From assembly GCA_018262095.1 (NCBI GenBank), contig JAGTRW010000002.1:62001-126000 (forward strand): a stretch of 64,000 nucleotides of DNA, in the 5' to 3' direction. Below the pieces are notes generated by a model, which saw nothing but the letters and a program-made list of their open reading frames with translations, did no database searches and had not been told where the DNA came from. The translations under genes and the position numbers were made by a program. Positions 9,349-19,597 of this stretch are shown piece by piece (position 1 is the first letter of the stretch; each line of letters starts with the position of its first letter). The DNA comes from Pseudomonadota bacterium (GTDB taxonomy: Bacteria > Pseudomonadota > Gammaproteobacteria > Burkholderiales > Rhodocyclaceae).

Positions 9349-10272
9349 ATGGATATATTCATCCAGCAGATCATCAACGGCCTGGTGCTCGGCAGCATCT
9401 ACGCGCTCGTCGCGCTCGGCTACACGATGGTTTACGGCATCATGGGGCTGATCAACTTCGCGCACGGCGAGGTGGTGATGATCGGCGCGATGGTCGCGCT
9501 GACCGTCATCAAGCTGCTCGCCGGCAGCGGCCTGCCCGTCTATATCGTGATTCTGGTCGCCTTGATCGCTGCTTCAGCGGTCTGCATGGCGGTCGGCTAC
9601 GCCATCGAACGCATCGCCTATCGGCCGCTGCGCCGCGCGCCCAAGCTGGCGCCGCTGATCACCGCGATCGGCGTTTCGATCGTGCTGCAGAACCTCGCGA
9701 TGCTGGTCTGGGGCCGCAACTATCACGCTTTTCCGCCGATTCTGCCGGTCTCCGAACACGAGATCCTGGGCGCGACGATTACCAGCGTGCAGGTCGCCAT
9801 CGTGCTGATTGCCGCGTTGCTGATGGCCGCGCTGATCGCGCTGATCGACCATACGCGGCTCGGCCGCGCCATGCGCGCAACGTCCGAAAATCCGCCGATC
9901 GCGCAGCTGATGGGCGTCAACATCAACCAGATCATTTCGCTGACCTTCGTCATCGGCTCGGCGCTGGCCGCGGTCGCCGGACTGATGGTCAGCGCCAACT
10001 ACTCGATCGCGCACTACTACATGGGCTTCATGCTCGGCCTCAAGGCCTTCACCGCGGCGGTGCTCGGCGGCATCGGCAACATCGCCGGCGCGGTGCTCGG
10101 CGGCATCCTGCTCGGCCTGATCGAATCGCTCGGCGCCGGCTACATCGGCGATTTCACCGGCGGCTTCCTGGGCAGCAACTACCAGGATATCTTCGCCTTC
10201 TTTGTGCTGATCGGTGTTCTCGTCTTCCGTCCGTCGGGGCTGATCGGCGAAAAAGTCTCGGAGCGCGCATGA
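9349..10272 (+). CDS. livH: ABC transporter permease LivH
   Basis: This 307-aa inner-membrane permease is one half of the LivHM channel for branched-chain amino acids or similar ligands. The opening INGLVLGSIYALVALGYTMV and GIMGLINFAHGEVVMIGAM is the family signature. GLKAFTAAVLGGIGNIAGAV near residue 230 is the ATPase-coupling (EAA-like) loop region. About eight membrane segments. It overlaps livM by ATGA and starts the livHMGF run. Confidence 0.96.
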   Translation: MDIFIQQIINGLVLGSIYALVALGYTMVYGIMGLINFAHGEVVMIGAMVALTVIKLLAGSGLPVYIVILVALIAASAVCMAVGYAIERIAYRPLRRAPKLAPLITAIGVSIVLQNLAMLVWGRNYHAFPPILPVSEHEILGATITSVQVAIVLIAALLMAALIALIDHTRLGRAMRATSENPPIAQLMGVNINQIISLTFVIGSALAAVAGLMVSANYSIAHYYMGFMLGLKAFTAAVLGGIGNIAGAVLGGILLGLIESLGAGYIGDFTGGFLGSNYQDIFAFFVLIGVLVFRPSGLIGEKVSERA

Positions 10273-11375
10273 TGACGCTGACCCTCGAATCACTGCGTCA
10301 CGACAAGCGCGCGGCGATCATCGCCACCGCGCTCATGGGGCTTGCGCTCGCCGCCTTCCCGTTCATGGTCGGCAGCACGCTGGGCAACTCGTGGCTGCGC
10401 ATCATCGATTTTGCGATGCTCTACATCATGCTGGCGCTCGGACTCAACATCGTCGTCGGCTTCGCCGGCCTGCTCGACATGGGCTATATCGCTTTTTATG
10501 CGGTCGGCGCCTACCTCTACGCGCTGCTCGCCAGCCCGCACTTCGGACTGCATCTGCCGATCTGGCTGATCATTCCGGCCGGCGCCGCGCTCGCCGGCCT
10601 CTTTGGCGCGCTGCTCGGCGCGCCGACGCTGCGCCTGCGCGGCGACTACCTGGCGATCGTCACGCTCGGCTTCGGCGAGATCGTCCGCATCTTCATGAAC
10701 AACTTGAACTCGCCGGTCAACATCACCAACGGGCCGCAGGGAATCTCGGGGATCGACCCGATCCAGATGGGCGGAATCACGCTGGCCAAGCCGCTCTCGG
10801 TGCTCGGCTTCACCGTGCCGTCGCTGCACGCCTACTACTATCTGTTCCTGGCGCTGGCGCTATTCATCGTCTTCGTCACCATCCGCCTCGAGAACTCGCG
10901 AATCGGCCGCGCCTGGGTCGCCATCCGCGAGGACGAGGTCGCCGCCAAGGCGTGCGGAATCAACACGCGCAACATCAAGCTGCTGGCCTTTACCATGGGT
11001 GCTTCCTTCGGCGGCGTCGCCGGCGGTCTGTTCGCGGGATTCCAGGGCTTCGTCAGCCCCGAGTCGTTCAACCTGATGGAATCGGTGATGGTTCTCTGCA
11101 TGGTGGTGCTCGGCGGCATGGGCAACATCCCCGGGGTGATCCTCGGCGGCGTGCTGCTCACCATCCTGCCCGAGATCTTCCGCCACGGCGCCGGTCCGGT
11201 GCAGACGGCGATCTTCGGCAAGATCCTGCTCGACCCCGAGGCGCTGCGCATGCTGCTCTTCGGACTCGCGCTGATCGTCGTCATGCTCTATCGTCCCGCC
11301 GGAATCTGGCCATCGACGACGCGAAGGCGCGAATTCCGCGGCGAGTCAAGCGACGTCCTCAAGGAGGGCGAATGA
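10269..11375 (+). CDS. livM: ABC transporter permease LivM
   Basis: This 368-aa second permease subunit begins at an ATG that overlaps the livH stop (ATGA). An in-frame open frame extends upstream through livH, but only the part from 10269 resembles LivM. LNIVVGFAGLLDMGYIAFYA and LRLRGDYLAIVTLGFGEIVR are hallmark segments. MESVMVLCMVVLGGMGNIPG is the cytoplasmic coupling region. A TM-rich fold with about ten segments pairs with LivH in the importer. Confidence 0.96.
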   Translation: MMTLTLESLRHDKRAAIIATALMGLALAAFPFMVGSTLGNSWLRIIDFAMLYIMLALGLNIVVGFAGLLDMGYIAFYAVGAYLYALLASPHFGLHLPIWLIIPAGAALAGLFGALLGAPTLRLRGDYLAIVTLGFGEIVRIFMNNLNSPVNITNGPQGISGIDPIQMGGITLAKPLSVLGFTVPSLHAYYYLFLALALFIVFVTIRLENSRIGRAWVAIREDEVAAKACGINTRNIKLLAFTMGASFGGVAGGLFAGFQGFVSPESFNLMESVMVLCMVVLGGMGNIPGVILGGVLLTILPEIFRHGAGPVQTAIFGKILLDPEALRMLLFGLALIVVMLYRPAGIWPSTTRRREFRGESSDVLKEGE

Positions 11376-12145
11376 TGGGCGCCAATCTGCTCGAAGCGCG
11401 AAACATCGCCAAGCATTTCGGCGGCGTCAAGGCGCTCACCGACGTGTCTCTGTCGATCCGGAAAGGCGAGATCTACGGACTGATCGGCCCCAACGGCGCC
11501 GGCAAGACGACCTTCTTCAACGTACTCACCGGCCTCTACCATCCCGACGGCGGCGAACTCATTTTCGCCGGCGACAAGCTCAAGGCCAGCGCGCCGCATC
11601 TGGCGGCCAAATGCGGCATCGCGCGAACCTTCCAGAACATCAGGCTGTTCGGCAACATGAGCGCGATGGAAAATGTGATGGTCGGCCGCCACGTGCGCAC
11701 GCACGCCGGCGTCATCGGCGCCGTGCTGCACGATTCGCGAACGAGACGCGAGGAAGCGGCGATCCGGCGGCGCGCCGAAGAGCTGCTGCACTACGTCAAT
11801 ATCGCCGACCGCGCCGACGATCTGGCGCGCCACCTGTCGTACGGTGACCAGCGGCGGCTCGAAATCGCCCGCGCGCTGGCCACCGACCCCAAGCTCTTGG
11901 CGCTCGACGAACCGGCGGCGGGAATGAACGGCACCGAAACCGAGGGACTGCGAACGCTGATCGAGGGAATCCGCAGCGACGGAATCACCGTGCTGCTGAT
12001 CGAGCACGACGTCAAACTGGTGATGGGATTGTGCGACCGCGTCGCGGTGCTCGACTACGGCGAGAAGATCTGCGAAGACGTGCCGTCGGTCGTGCAGAAG
12101 GATCCCAAGGTCATCGAAGCTTATCTGGGAGGCAGCCTTGCTTGA
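11372..12145 (+). CDS. livG: ABC transporter ATP-binding protein LivG
   Basis: This 257-aa ATPase powers LivHM. Walker A GPNGAGKTT is at residues 39-47. The LivG-type signature LSYGDQRRLEIARAL replaces the canonical LSGGQ. Walker B is LLALDEPAAGM, and the switch histidine is in LLIEHDVKLVM. The ATG at 11372 overlaps the livM stop, with AGGAGGG just upstream, so translation is coupled. Confidence 0.97.
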   Translation: MMGANLLEARNIAKHFGGVKALTDVSLSIRKGEIYGLIGPNGAGKTTFFNVLTGLYHPDGGELIFAGDKLKASAPHLAAKCGIARTFQNIRLFGNMSAMENVMVGRHVRTHAGVIGAVLHDSRTRREEAAIRRRAEELLHYVNIADRADDLARHLSYGDQRRLEIARALATDPKLLALDEPAAGMNGTETEGLRTLIEGIRSDGITVLLIEHDVKLVMGLCDRVAVLDYGEKICEDVPSVVQKDPKVIEAYLGGSLA

Positions 12146-12842
12146 GGTAACCGGACTACGCGTCGCCTACGGCGGCATCCAGGCGGTGCGCGGCATCAGC
12201 TTCCACGTCAATGACGGCGAGATGGTCGCGCTGATCGGCGCCAACGGCGCCGGCAAGACCAGCACGCTCAAGGCGCTCTCGCGCCTGCTCAACGCCGCCG
12301 GCGGCAGCGTGCGTTATGGTGGCCGCGAAATTTCGGCGCTGGCGCCGCATCAACTTATTTCCCAGGGCATCGCGCTGGTTCCCGAAGGACGCGGCGTCTT
12401 CCCGCGCATGTCGATCGTCGAAAACCTGCTGATGGGCGCCTACATCCGCGACGACAAGGCCGCCATCGCCGCCGACCAGCACCACGTCTTCTCGCTTTTT
12501 CCGCGCCTTGCGGAGCGCGCGCAGCAACTGGCCGGGACGCTCTCGGGCGGCGAACAGCAGATGCTGGCGATCGGCCGCGCGCTGATGAGCCGGCCCAAGC
12601 TGCTGCTGCTCGACGAACCGTCGATGGGGCTCGCGCCGTTGATGGTGCAAAAAATCTTCGAGGTGATCCGCACCGTCGCCGACGAAGGGATGACTGTGCT
12701 GCTCGTCGAGCAGAACGCCAAGCTCGCGCTCGAAGTCAGCCGGCGCGCCTACGTCATGGAAAGCGGCGAAATCACGCTGACCGACGACTCGGCGAAACTG
12801 CTCGAAAATCCCAGGGTGCGCGAAGCGTATCTGGGCGAGTAG
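12138..12842 (+). CDS. livF: ABC transporter ATP-binding protein LivF
   Basis: This 234-aa second ATPase pairs with LivG. Walker A is GANGAGKTS (34-42), the signature LSGGEQQMLAIGRAL, Walker B LLLLDEPSMGL and the H-loop equivalent VLLVEQNAKLAL (Gln in place of His, normal for LivF). The start is a TTG at 12138 with GGGAGG six bases upstream, inside the last codons of livG. The stop lies three bases from the convergent kinase gene, with no clear terminator between them. Confidence 0.96.
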   Translation: MLEVTGLRVAYGGIQAVRGISFHVNDGEMVALIGANGAGKTSTLKALSRLLNAAGGSVRYGGREISALAPHQLISQGIALVPEGRGVFPRMSIVENLLMGAYIRDDKAAIAADQHHVFSLFPRLAERAQQLAGTLSGGEQQMLAIGRALMSRPKLLLLDEPSMGLAPLMVQKIFEVIRTVADEGMTVLLVEQNAKLALEVSRRAYVMESGEITLTDDSAKLLENPRVREAYLGE

Positions 12843-12845
12843 GGC

Positions 12846-14630
<1,785 letters not shown>

Positions 14631-14820
14631 GGCGATTCTCCAAACGCCGTGCCGAACCGCGCACAGCGACGCCGGGGTCCGCCGTGTCGACCTCGGCGTA
14701 GCGTCGACCGCCTCTGGCAGCCCCATGCCGCGCCACAATAGCGCAATTTCACGCATGATAAAAGGATTTTTGCACTTGCCAACAGCATTCTTCGACGCGT
14801 TTGGCGCCAGCCGAAACGCG

Positions 14821-15780
14821 CTACCAGCCGCGCCTTCGCGCAATGTCGGAATCGAGTTTGCGGCCGCGCCGCTTCTTGCCGGTGAGGTCTTCCTTGACCG
14901 CCACGTAGTGGCTGATGCGTCCGTCCGGTTGGCGCAGCGGCGTGATGATCGCCGACTCGACGTATTCGCTGCCGTCCTCGCGCCGGTTGATGAAATCGCC
15001 CTTCCAGTGACGCCCGTGGATCAGCGCGTCCCACAGCTCGACGTAGGTTTCGCGCGGCGTCTTGCCCGACTGCAGGATGCTCATATTGCGTCCGATCAGC
15101 TTCTCGCGCGAGTAGCCGGCGATGCGAACGAAGGCTTCGTTGACGTATTCGATCTCGCCCGCGAGGTTGGTGATGACGATGCTCTCCGGACTCTGCTCGA
15201 CGGCCAGCGAAAGCTTGCGCAACAGATCCTCGCTGGCGTAGCGCCCGCTGACGTCGGTCAGCGTCAGGCGCAGCGTCGGGCCGGCGGCGGAATCGACGCG
15301 CGCCCCGTGCACCTGGACCTGGCGCGCGAAACTCGCCACCTCGGCGTTGTTGAGAGCAAGTTCGAAGGCACAGCGCCCGCCGCGCGTCATCACCGCGGCG
15401 AACTGCTGCTGCCAAAGGTCCTGATCGGTGCCGGCGACAAAGCGCTCGAAGCGCTGGTCGAGCAGTTGCTTGCGCGCCACGCCGAGCAGCGTCGCGGCGG
15501 CGATATTGGCTTCCGCGATCAGGCCGCTGCGCGTCAGCGTCAGATAGCCGACCGGCGCCAGGTCATAGAGTTCGACGTAGCGGTCGCGCGCCTGCTCGAG
15601 CGCGAACTGCGAGGCGCGCAGCGCCTCGTTCTGCATTTCCAGCTGGATCTGGTGCACGCGCAGTTCGTAGAGCAACTCTTCGGCGCTGCGCGACTCGGCC
15701 GGCTCGGCAGCCGGCGGCTCGCCGGCAACCCAGGCTTCGGCGGCGGCGCGAAACGGCGGCAATGGATTTTCCTGGCTCAT
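14821..15780 (-). CDS. PAS-PAS signalling protein without an output domain
   Basis: A 319-aa cytoplasmic protein. It has an N-terminal [17 protein letters not shown] helix, a first PAS domain (about 70-190) and a second PAS domain (about 200-310; [20 protein letters not shown]). It then ends abruptly in a basic tail, [20 protein letters not shown]. The first 200 residues are clearly paralogous to the kinase at 12846-14630, including [15 protein letters not shown] and [11 protein letters not shown]. Where that protein continues into HisKA, this one stops. It may be a sensor that works with a separate kinase, or a truncated former kinase. The start ATG at 15780 ([10 protein letters not shown]) is chosen by homology to the neighbour's MSHDTQ start. 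Confidence 0.85.
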   Translation of the reverse strand: MSQENPLPPFRAAAEAWVAGEPPAAEPAESRSAEELLYELRVHQIQLEMQNEALRASQFALEQARDRYVELYDLAPVGYLTLTRSGLIAEANIAAATLLGVARKQLLDQRFERFVAGTDQDLWQQQFAAVMTRGGRCAFELALNNAEVASFARQVQVHGARVDSAAGPTLRLTLTDVSGRYASEDLLRKLSLAVEQSPESIVITNLAGEIEYVNEAFVRIAGYSREKLIGRNMSILQSGKTPRETYVELWDALIHGRHWKGDFINRREDGSEYVESAIITPLRQPDGRISHYVAVKEDLTGKKRRGRKLDSDIARRRGW

Positions 15781-15898
15781 GGCGACGCTCCTGAGGACTG
15801 CGGGAACGATACTCCATATTGACCCTGTTCGATAAGGGGTTAGGCACTTGCCGGCGTTTTCTTGTCCTGAACCGCGGGGTTCCGCCTTGACGGCGGGG

Positions 15899-15928
15899 TA
15901 CTTCTTCTTGTCTTGCCAAGAAGAAGTA
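15899..15928. repeat. 12-bp palindrome in the left arm of the element
   Basis: TACTTCTTCTTG and CAAGAAGAAGTA form a perfect stem around TCTTGC. It corresponds in position to the hairpin at 16351-16380 in the opposite arm. Confidence 0.85.
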
Positions 15929-16350
15929 TCCAAGAAGAAGTCGCGCCCGCTGCGTCGCCCGGCTGCGCCGGGTGCTCTGCGCTGCTCGGTCGCAACGGGC
16001 ACCCCAGGAGTACTTCCTCGCGATGCTGAGCATCGCTCAGGGCGGGCCTGCGGAACTCGCCCCTTTTTCCGCTGCGCCCTGAGCGCAGCGAAGAAGTGCC
16101 CTTGGGGTGCGCCCTGCGCTGCTCGACGACGCAGAGGGCAGGAGTAAAACCGATCGCAGTTTCGGGCACTGACGGTTGCGCTCAGACGCTTTTCCCCCTG
16201 TGGAGCGCCGAGCAGCACAGGGCAGCCGGGGGAAGTCGGCGAGCACTGTTTGAGGGCCGTAGGCCCGAGTTGCGCAGCCGCCCGGCTGAACGAGTAGCGC
16301 AGGGAAGTCGGCGCAGCCGACCGCGGAGCCGGGGTCGCCTTTTCTTTCGC

Positions 16351-16380
16351 TACTTTCTTTTGGCGACGCAAAAGAAAGTA
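16351..16380. repeat. 11-bp palindrome in the right arm of the element
   Basis: TACTTTCTTTT and AAAAGAAAGTA form a perfect stem around GGCGACGC. It is the mirror counterpart of the left-arm palindrome. Confidence 0.85.
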
Positions 16381-16567
16381 TGCCCGCGCGTCAGGCGCGG
16401 AACCCAGCGTATCCGCGCGAGAAAACGTAGGTGATCACCGTACCCGTTTAGGCAAGCCCCAACAGCGCAGCAAAAGGCATTCCCCGCGCCCCCTCCGGGA
16501 AAGCCGCGTGCTTGTTGGCGTTCGCGGCAAGCACCCGGCAAAGCGCCGCCCGGCGCGGCGTTGCGCC

Positions 16568-19543
16568 CTAGCCCGGCTCCATGGCCAGCAGGATCAGCGG
16601 CGGCGCGCCGAGCTTGCCGACGACGCGACGCGCGTTGAGCAGCAAGCGGCGATGCCCGATGACCGGAAACTCGCTGTCGACGACGTAGCCATCGAACGAC
16701 TGGTCGCTGGGCAGGACGTTCTCGAGCAGTTCGCGCAGTGCCGCAATATTCCACTGGCCGTCGCCCAAGTCGTAGATCGCCCGGCCGAGCGTCTCGCTCG
16801 GCGAAACCGCGAAGCACTGGTAGAAGGAACGGCTCGCGCTGACCACCTGCAAACCGCTGTCGAGCACCAGCAGCGGTTCGCGAACGCTATCGACGATCGC
16901 TTCGGCGAGCTCGCGGGCGACCTGAGCGGCGAGCGCCTCGACGCGCTGACTGATGTCGGTGAAGGTCAGCACCACGCCGCCGATGAAATTGTCGAGCGTT
17001 CGGTAGGGCTGGACTCGCGCCAGAAAGCGCGTCCCCGACGCCGATTGCAGTTCGCTCTCCCACGGCACCAGCGTGTCGAGGACGGCGCGCGCGCGCTCGA
17101 GCAGGTCGTCACCGATGAGTTGCGACTTGATGTCGGCGAGCGGCCGGCCGATGTCGGTGGCGGCCAGGCGATAGGCCTGCGTCGCGTCGCGCGTGAAGCG
17201 GCGGATCAGCAGATGCTGGTCGAGAAAGATGGTGCCGACGTTGATGTTGTCGAGCAGGTTTTTAAGATCGTTCTGCATGTCGGCGAGCTGCTCGATCTTG
17301 CCCTGCAGCTCGGCATTGACGGTGATCAGTTCCTCGTTGAGCGACTGCAGCTCCTCCTTCGACGTCTCGAGTTCCTCGTTGGTCGATTGCAGCTCTTCGT
17401 TGATCGACTGCAGTTCCTCGTTGCCCGACTTGAGCTCCTCGTTGGTCGACTGCTGCTCCTCGCTGGTGATCTGCAGCTTCTCGCGCGTGTAGTTAAGCTC
17501 GCTTTCGAGCGCCTCGATGCGGCTCATCTCGGCGGCGCTGCCCGGGCGCGGCCGGCGCGCGTGCTTGCCGGTAACTGCCGGAGCCTGGCGTTGCGGCAGG
17601 TCCTGGAAGCTCACCAGCAGCAATCCCTGGCGCGCCTCGTCGGCGAGCGGGCGAACGCTCAGGCTGACGGTCTGAAAATCGCCGTTGGTCTTGACCGACA
17701 GTTCGCGCGCCAGCGTCGCCTGGCCCTGGCTGACGGCGCACTGCATCGCCATGCGCAGCTCCATCGGCAAGCCCTCGCGCGCCATGTCGACGAGGTTGAG
17801 GCTGGCCTGGCCGGGCGCCGGGCGCAGGTACTTGCCGGTCTCGCCATAGACGTAGAGGATGTTGCCGTGACGGTCGGCAACCACCGACGCCGGCGCGTAG
17901 GCCTTGAGCAGAACGCGCATCGCGAGCTCGGCGAAGTTGGTCTGACGCACCGCCTTGCTCACGCCCTCGGGAATCTTGCCGCTCGCGCTCTGCCAGGCGA
18001 GGCTGCGGTTGATCAGCGCGCGGCTGGCGTTGGCCGAGGGCTCGGCGCGGTAGATCTTCCACTTGCGGTTGACCGCGGTAAACAACTCGGCGTGGTTGCC
18101 GATGCTTTCCGACGACGACAGCAAGAGCATGCCGCCCGGCTTGAGCGCGTAATGGAAGGTCGGGATCAGGCGGTTCTGCAGGTCGGGCTCGAGGTAGATC
18201 ATCAGATTGCGGCAACTGAGCAGGTCGAGCTTGGTGAACGGCGGATCCTTGATGACGTTCTGCACCGCGAAGACGACCATTTCGCGGATCTCCTTCTTGA
18301 TCCGGAAGCCCGTCTCGTCGCGCGTAAAAAATCGGCGCAGCCGCTCGGGGGAAACGTCGGCGGCGATGTTGAGCGGATAGTGGCCGACGCGCGCGGTGGC
18401 GATCGCGTCGTCGTCAAGGTCGGTGGCGTAGATCTGGGTCGAGAAGGTCGATTGGTGGCTCTCGGCCAACAGGTCGATCGCTTCGCGCAGCAGGATGGCG
18501 ATCGAGTAGGCTTCCTCGCCGCTGGCGCAGCCGGCGACCCAGACGCGGAAAACGTAGTCCTCGGGTTTGCCGGCCAGGAGCTGCGGCAGGATCTCGTCCT
18601 TGAGCGCGACGAAGGCCTCGGGGTCGCGGAAGAAACTGGTGACGTTGATCAACAGCTCCTTGAACAGCACCTGCATTTCGGCCGGATTTTCCTTGAGGTA
18701 GCGCAAATAGACGCCGGTGTCGGTGAGGTCGTGCTGCGCCATTCGCCGCTCGATGCGGCGGCTGATCGTGCTCTGCTTGTAACTCGAAAAATCGTGTCCG
18801 GTCGCCGCGCGTAGCGCCATCAGCAGCCGGTTGATGCCGCTCGCCGGCAGCGTCGCGGGCGGCGCCAGCAAGGGCGCTGCAGCGGGCAAAGCGCCGCGCG
18901 TGACGCGCTGGCGCTCGGCGGCAAGCAGCGCCGCCGGCATGTCGGGAACCGCCAACACCCGGCTGGCGCAGCCGGCCTCGATGGCGCTCGTCGGCATGCC
19001 GTCGTATTTGGCGCTGGCCGGCTCCTGCACCAGCGTCAAACCGCCCTTGGCCTGGATGCGAAGCAGTCCCTGGGTGCCGTCGTTGCCGGTTCCGGACAGG
19101 ATGATGCCGACCGCGCGCGGCCCCTGATCGTCGGCCAGCGAAATCAGGAAATCGTCGATCGGCAGGCGCTGGCCGCGCGGCGTCGCCGGTGTCGACAGCT
19201 GCAGCGTAGCGTGGAAGATCGCCATCTCGCGGTTGGGCGGGATGACATAGACGTGATCGGCTTCGACGGCCTGCTGGTCGTTCGCCTCGATCACCGGCAG
19301 CGCGGTGCTGCGCTGCAGGATTTCGCTGAGCAGGCTGACGTGGCTCGGATCGAGGTGCGAGACGACGACGTAGGCCTGGCCGCTGTCGGCCGGCAAGGCG
19401 CGGAAGAACTGCTCGAAAGCCTCGAGTCCGCCGGCCGAAGCGCCGATGCCGACGATCGCGAAGTCGTTGGCGCGGCTACCCGGCGGCGGCGCCGAAGCGG
19501 CCGGCGCGTCGCTCGCCTTGGACTTGCTGTGGTCTTCGCTCAT
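16568..19543 (-). CDS. CheB-CheR fusion with PAS domains
   Basis: A 991-aa fusion. Residues 27-210 are a CheB methylesterase domain with catalytic Ser36 (GIGASAGG), His63 and Asp155 (SGTGNDG), but no receiver domain in front. Residues 236-500 are a CheR methyltransferase (SSYKQSTISRRIERRM, AGCASGEEAYSIA, SCRNLMIYL). A PAS-like domain (about 540-650) follows. Then comes a heptad coiled coil (672-765) of repeated NEELQS units, and two further PAS domains to the end. There is no kinase domain, although many relatives of this architecture end in one. It probably acts with a separate kinase on chemoreceptor-like or other targets. It lies 787 bases from the PAS-PAS gene. Confidence 0.93.
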   Translation of the reverse strand: MSEDHSKSKASDAPAASAPPPGSRANDFAIVGIGASAGGLEAFEQFFRALPADSGQAYVVVSHLDPSHVSLLSEILQRSTALPVIEANDQQAVEADHVYVIPPNREMAIFHATLQLSTPATPRGQRLPIDDFLISLADDQGPRAVGIILSGTGNDGTQGLLRIQAKGGLTLVQEPASAKYDGMPTSAIEAGCASRVLAVPDMPAALLAAERQRVTRGALPAAAPLLAPPATLPASGINRLLMALRAATGHDFSSYKQSTISRRIERRMAQHDLTDTGVYLRYLKENPAEMQVLFKELLINVTSFFRDPEAFVALKDEILPQLLAGKPEDYVFRVWVAGCASGEEAYSIAILLREAIDLLAESHQSTFSTQIYATDLDDDAIATARVGHYPLNIAADVSPERLRRFFTRDETGFRIKKEIREMVVFAVQNVIKDPPFTKLDLLSCRNLMIYLEPDLQNRLIPTFHYALKPGGMLLLSSSESIGNHAELFTAVNRKWKIYRAEPSANASRALINRSLAWQSASGKIPEGVSKAVRQTNFAELAMRVLLKAYAPASVVADRHGNILYVYGETGKYLRPAPGQASLNLVDMAREGLPMELRMAMQCAVSQGQATLARELSVKTNGDFQTVSLSVRPLADEARQGLLLVSFQDLPQRQAPAVTGKHARRPRPGSAAEMSRIEALESELNYTREKLQITSEEQQSTNEELKSGNEELQSINEELQSTNEELETSKEELQSLNEELITVNAELQGKIEQLADMQNDLKNLLDNINVGTIFLDQHLLIRRFTRDATQAYRLAATDIGRPLADIKSQLIGDDLLERARAVLDTLVPWESELQSASGTRFLARVQPYRTLDNFIGGVVLTFTDISQRVEALAAQVARELAEAIVDSVREPLLVLDSGLQVVSASRSFYQCFAVSPSETLGRAIYDLGDGQWNIAALRELLENVLPSDQSFDGYVVDSEFPVIGHRRLLLNARRVVGKLGAPPLILLAMEPG

Positions 19544-19597
19544 GCGTCACTCCCCGGCGCCGCTCGGCGCAGTTTATCGGCTTGCCCGCCTACCCGC

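Larger units (their letters stand above)
15855..16427. repeat. 573-bp non-coding element with long imperfect terminal inverted repeats
   Basis: Most of the 787-base gap between two genes is one element. Its left end (15855-about 15955) and the reverse complement of its right end (about 16325-16427) align over roughly 100 bases. Both begin CGTTTTCT, then share GGTTCCGC, TGACG and CGGG, then a palindrome, then a purine-rich block. Each end contains its own hairpin (15899-15928 and 16351-16380). The interior is G/C-rich with short repeated blocks such as CTGCGCTGCTCG and no convincing gene. Similar hairpin-bearing blocks recur between genes in many Proteobacteria, from memory. Confidence 0.7.

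Noticed and set aside
9096-10268. A long in-frame extension upstream of livM running through livH.
   Set aside because: It reads arginine-rich nonsense in the livH region; the LivM homology starts at the ATG overlapping the livH stop.
15781-16567. Several open frames of 70-150 codons in the gap between the PAS-PAS and CheB-CheR genes.
   Set aside because: They cover the inverted-repeat element in both strands with repetitive Arg/Ala/Gly composition and no ribosome sites or family resemblance.
16508-18814. A 768-codon open frame antisense to the CheB-CheR fusion.
   Set aside because: Low-complexity Arg/Leu/Val composition and complete overlap with a gene that has clear catalytic motifs.
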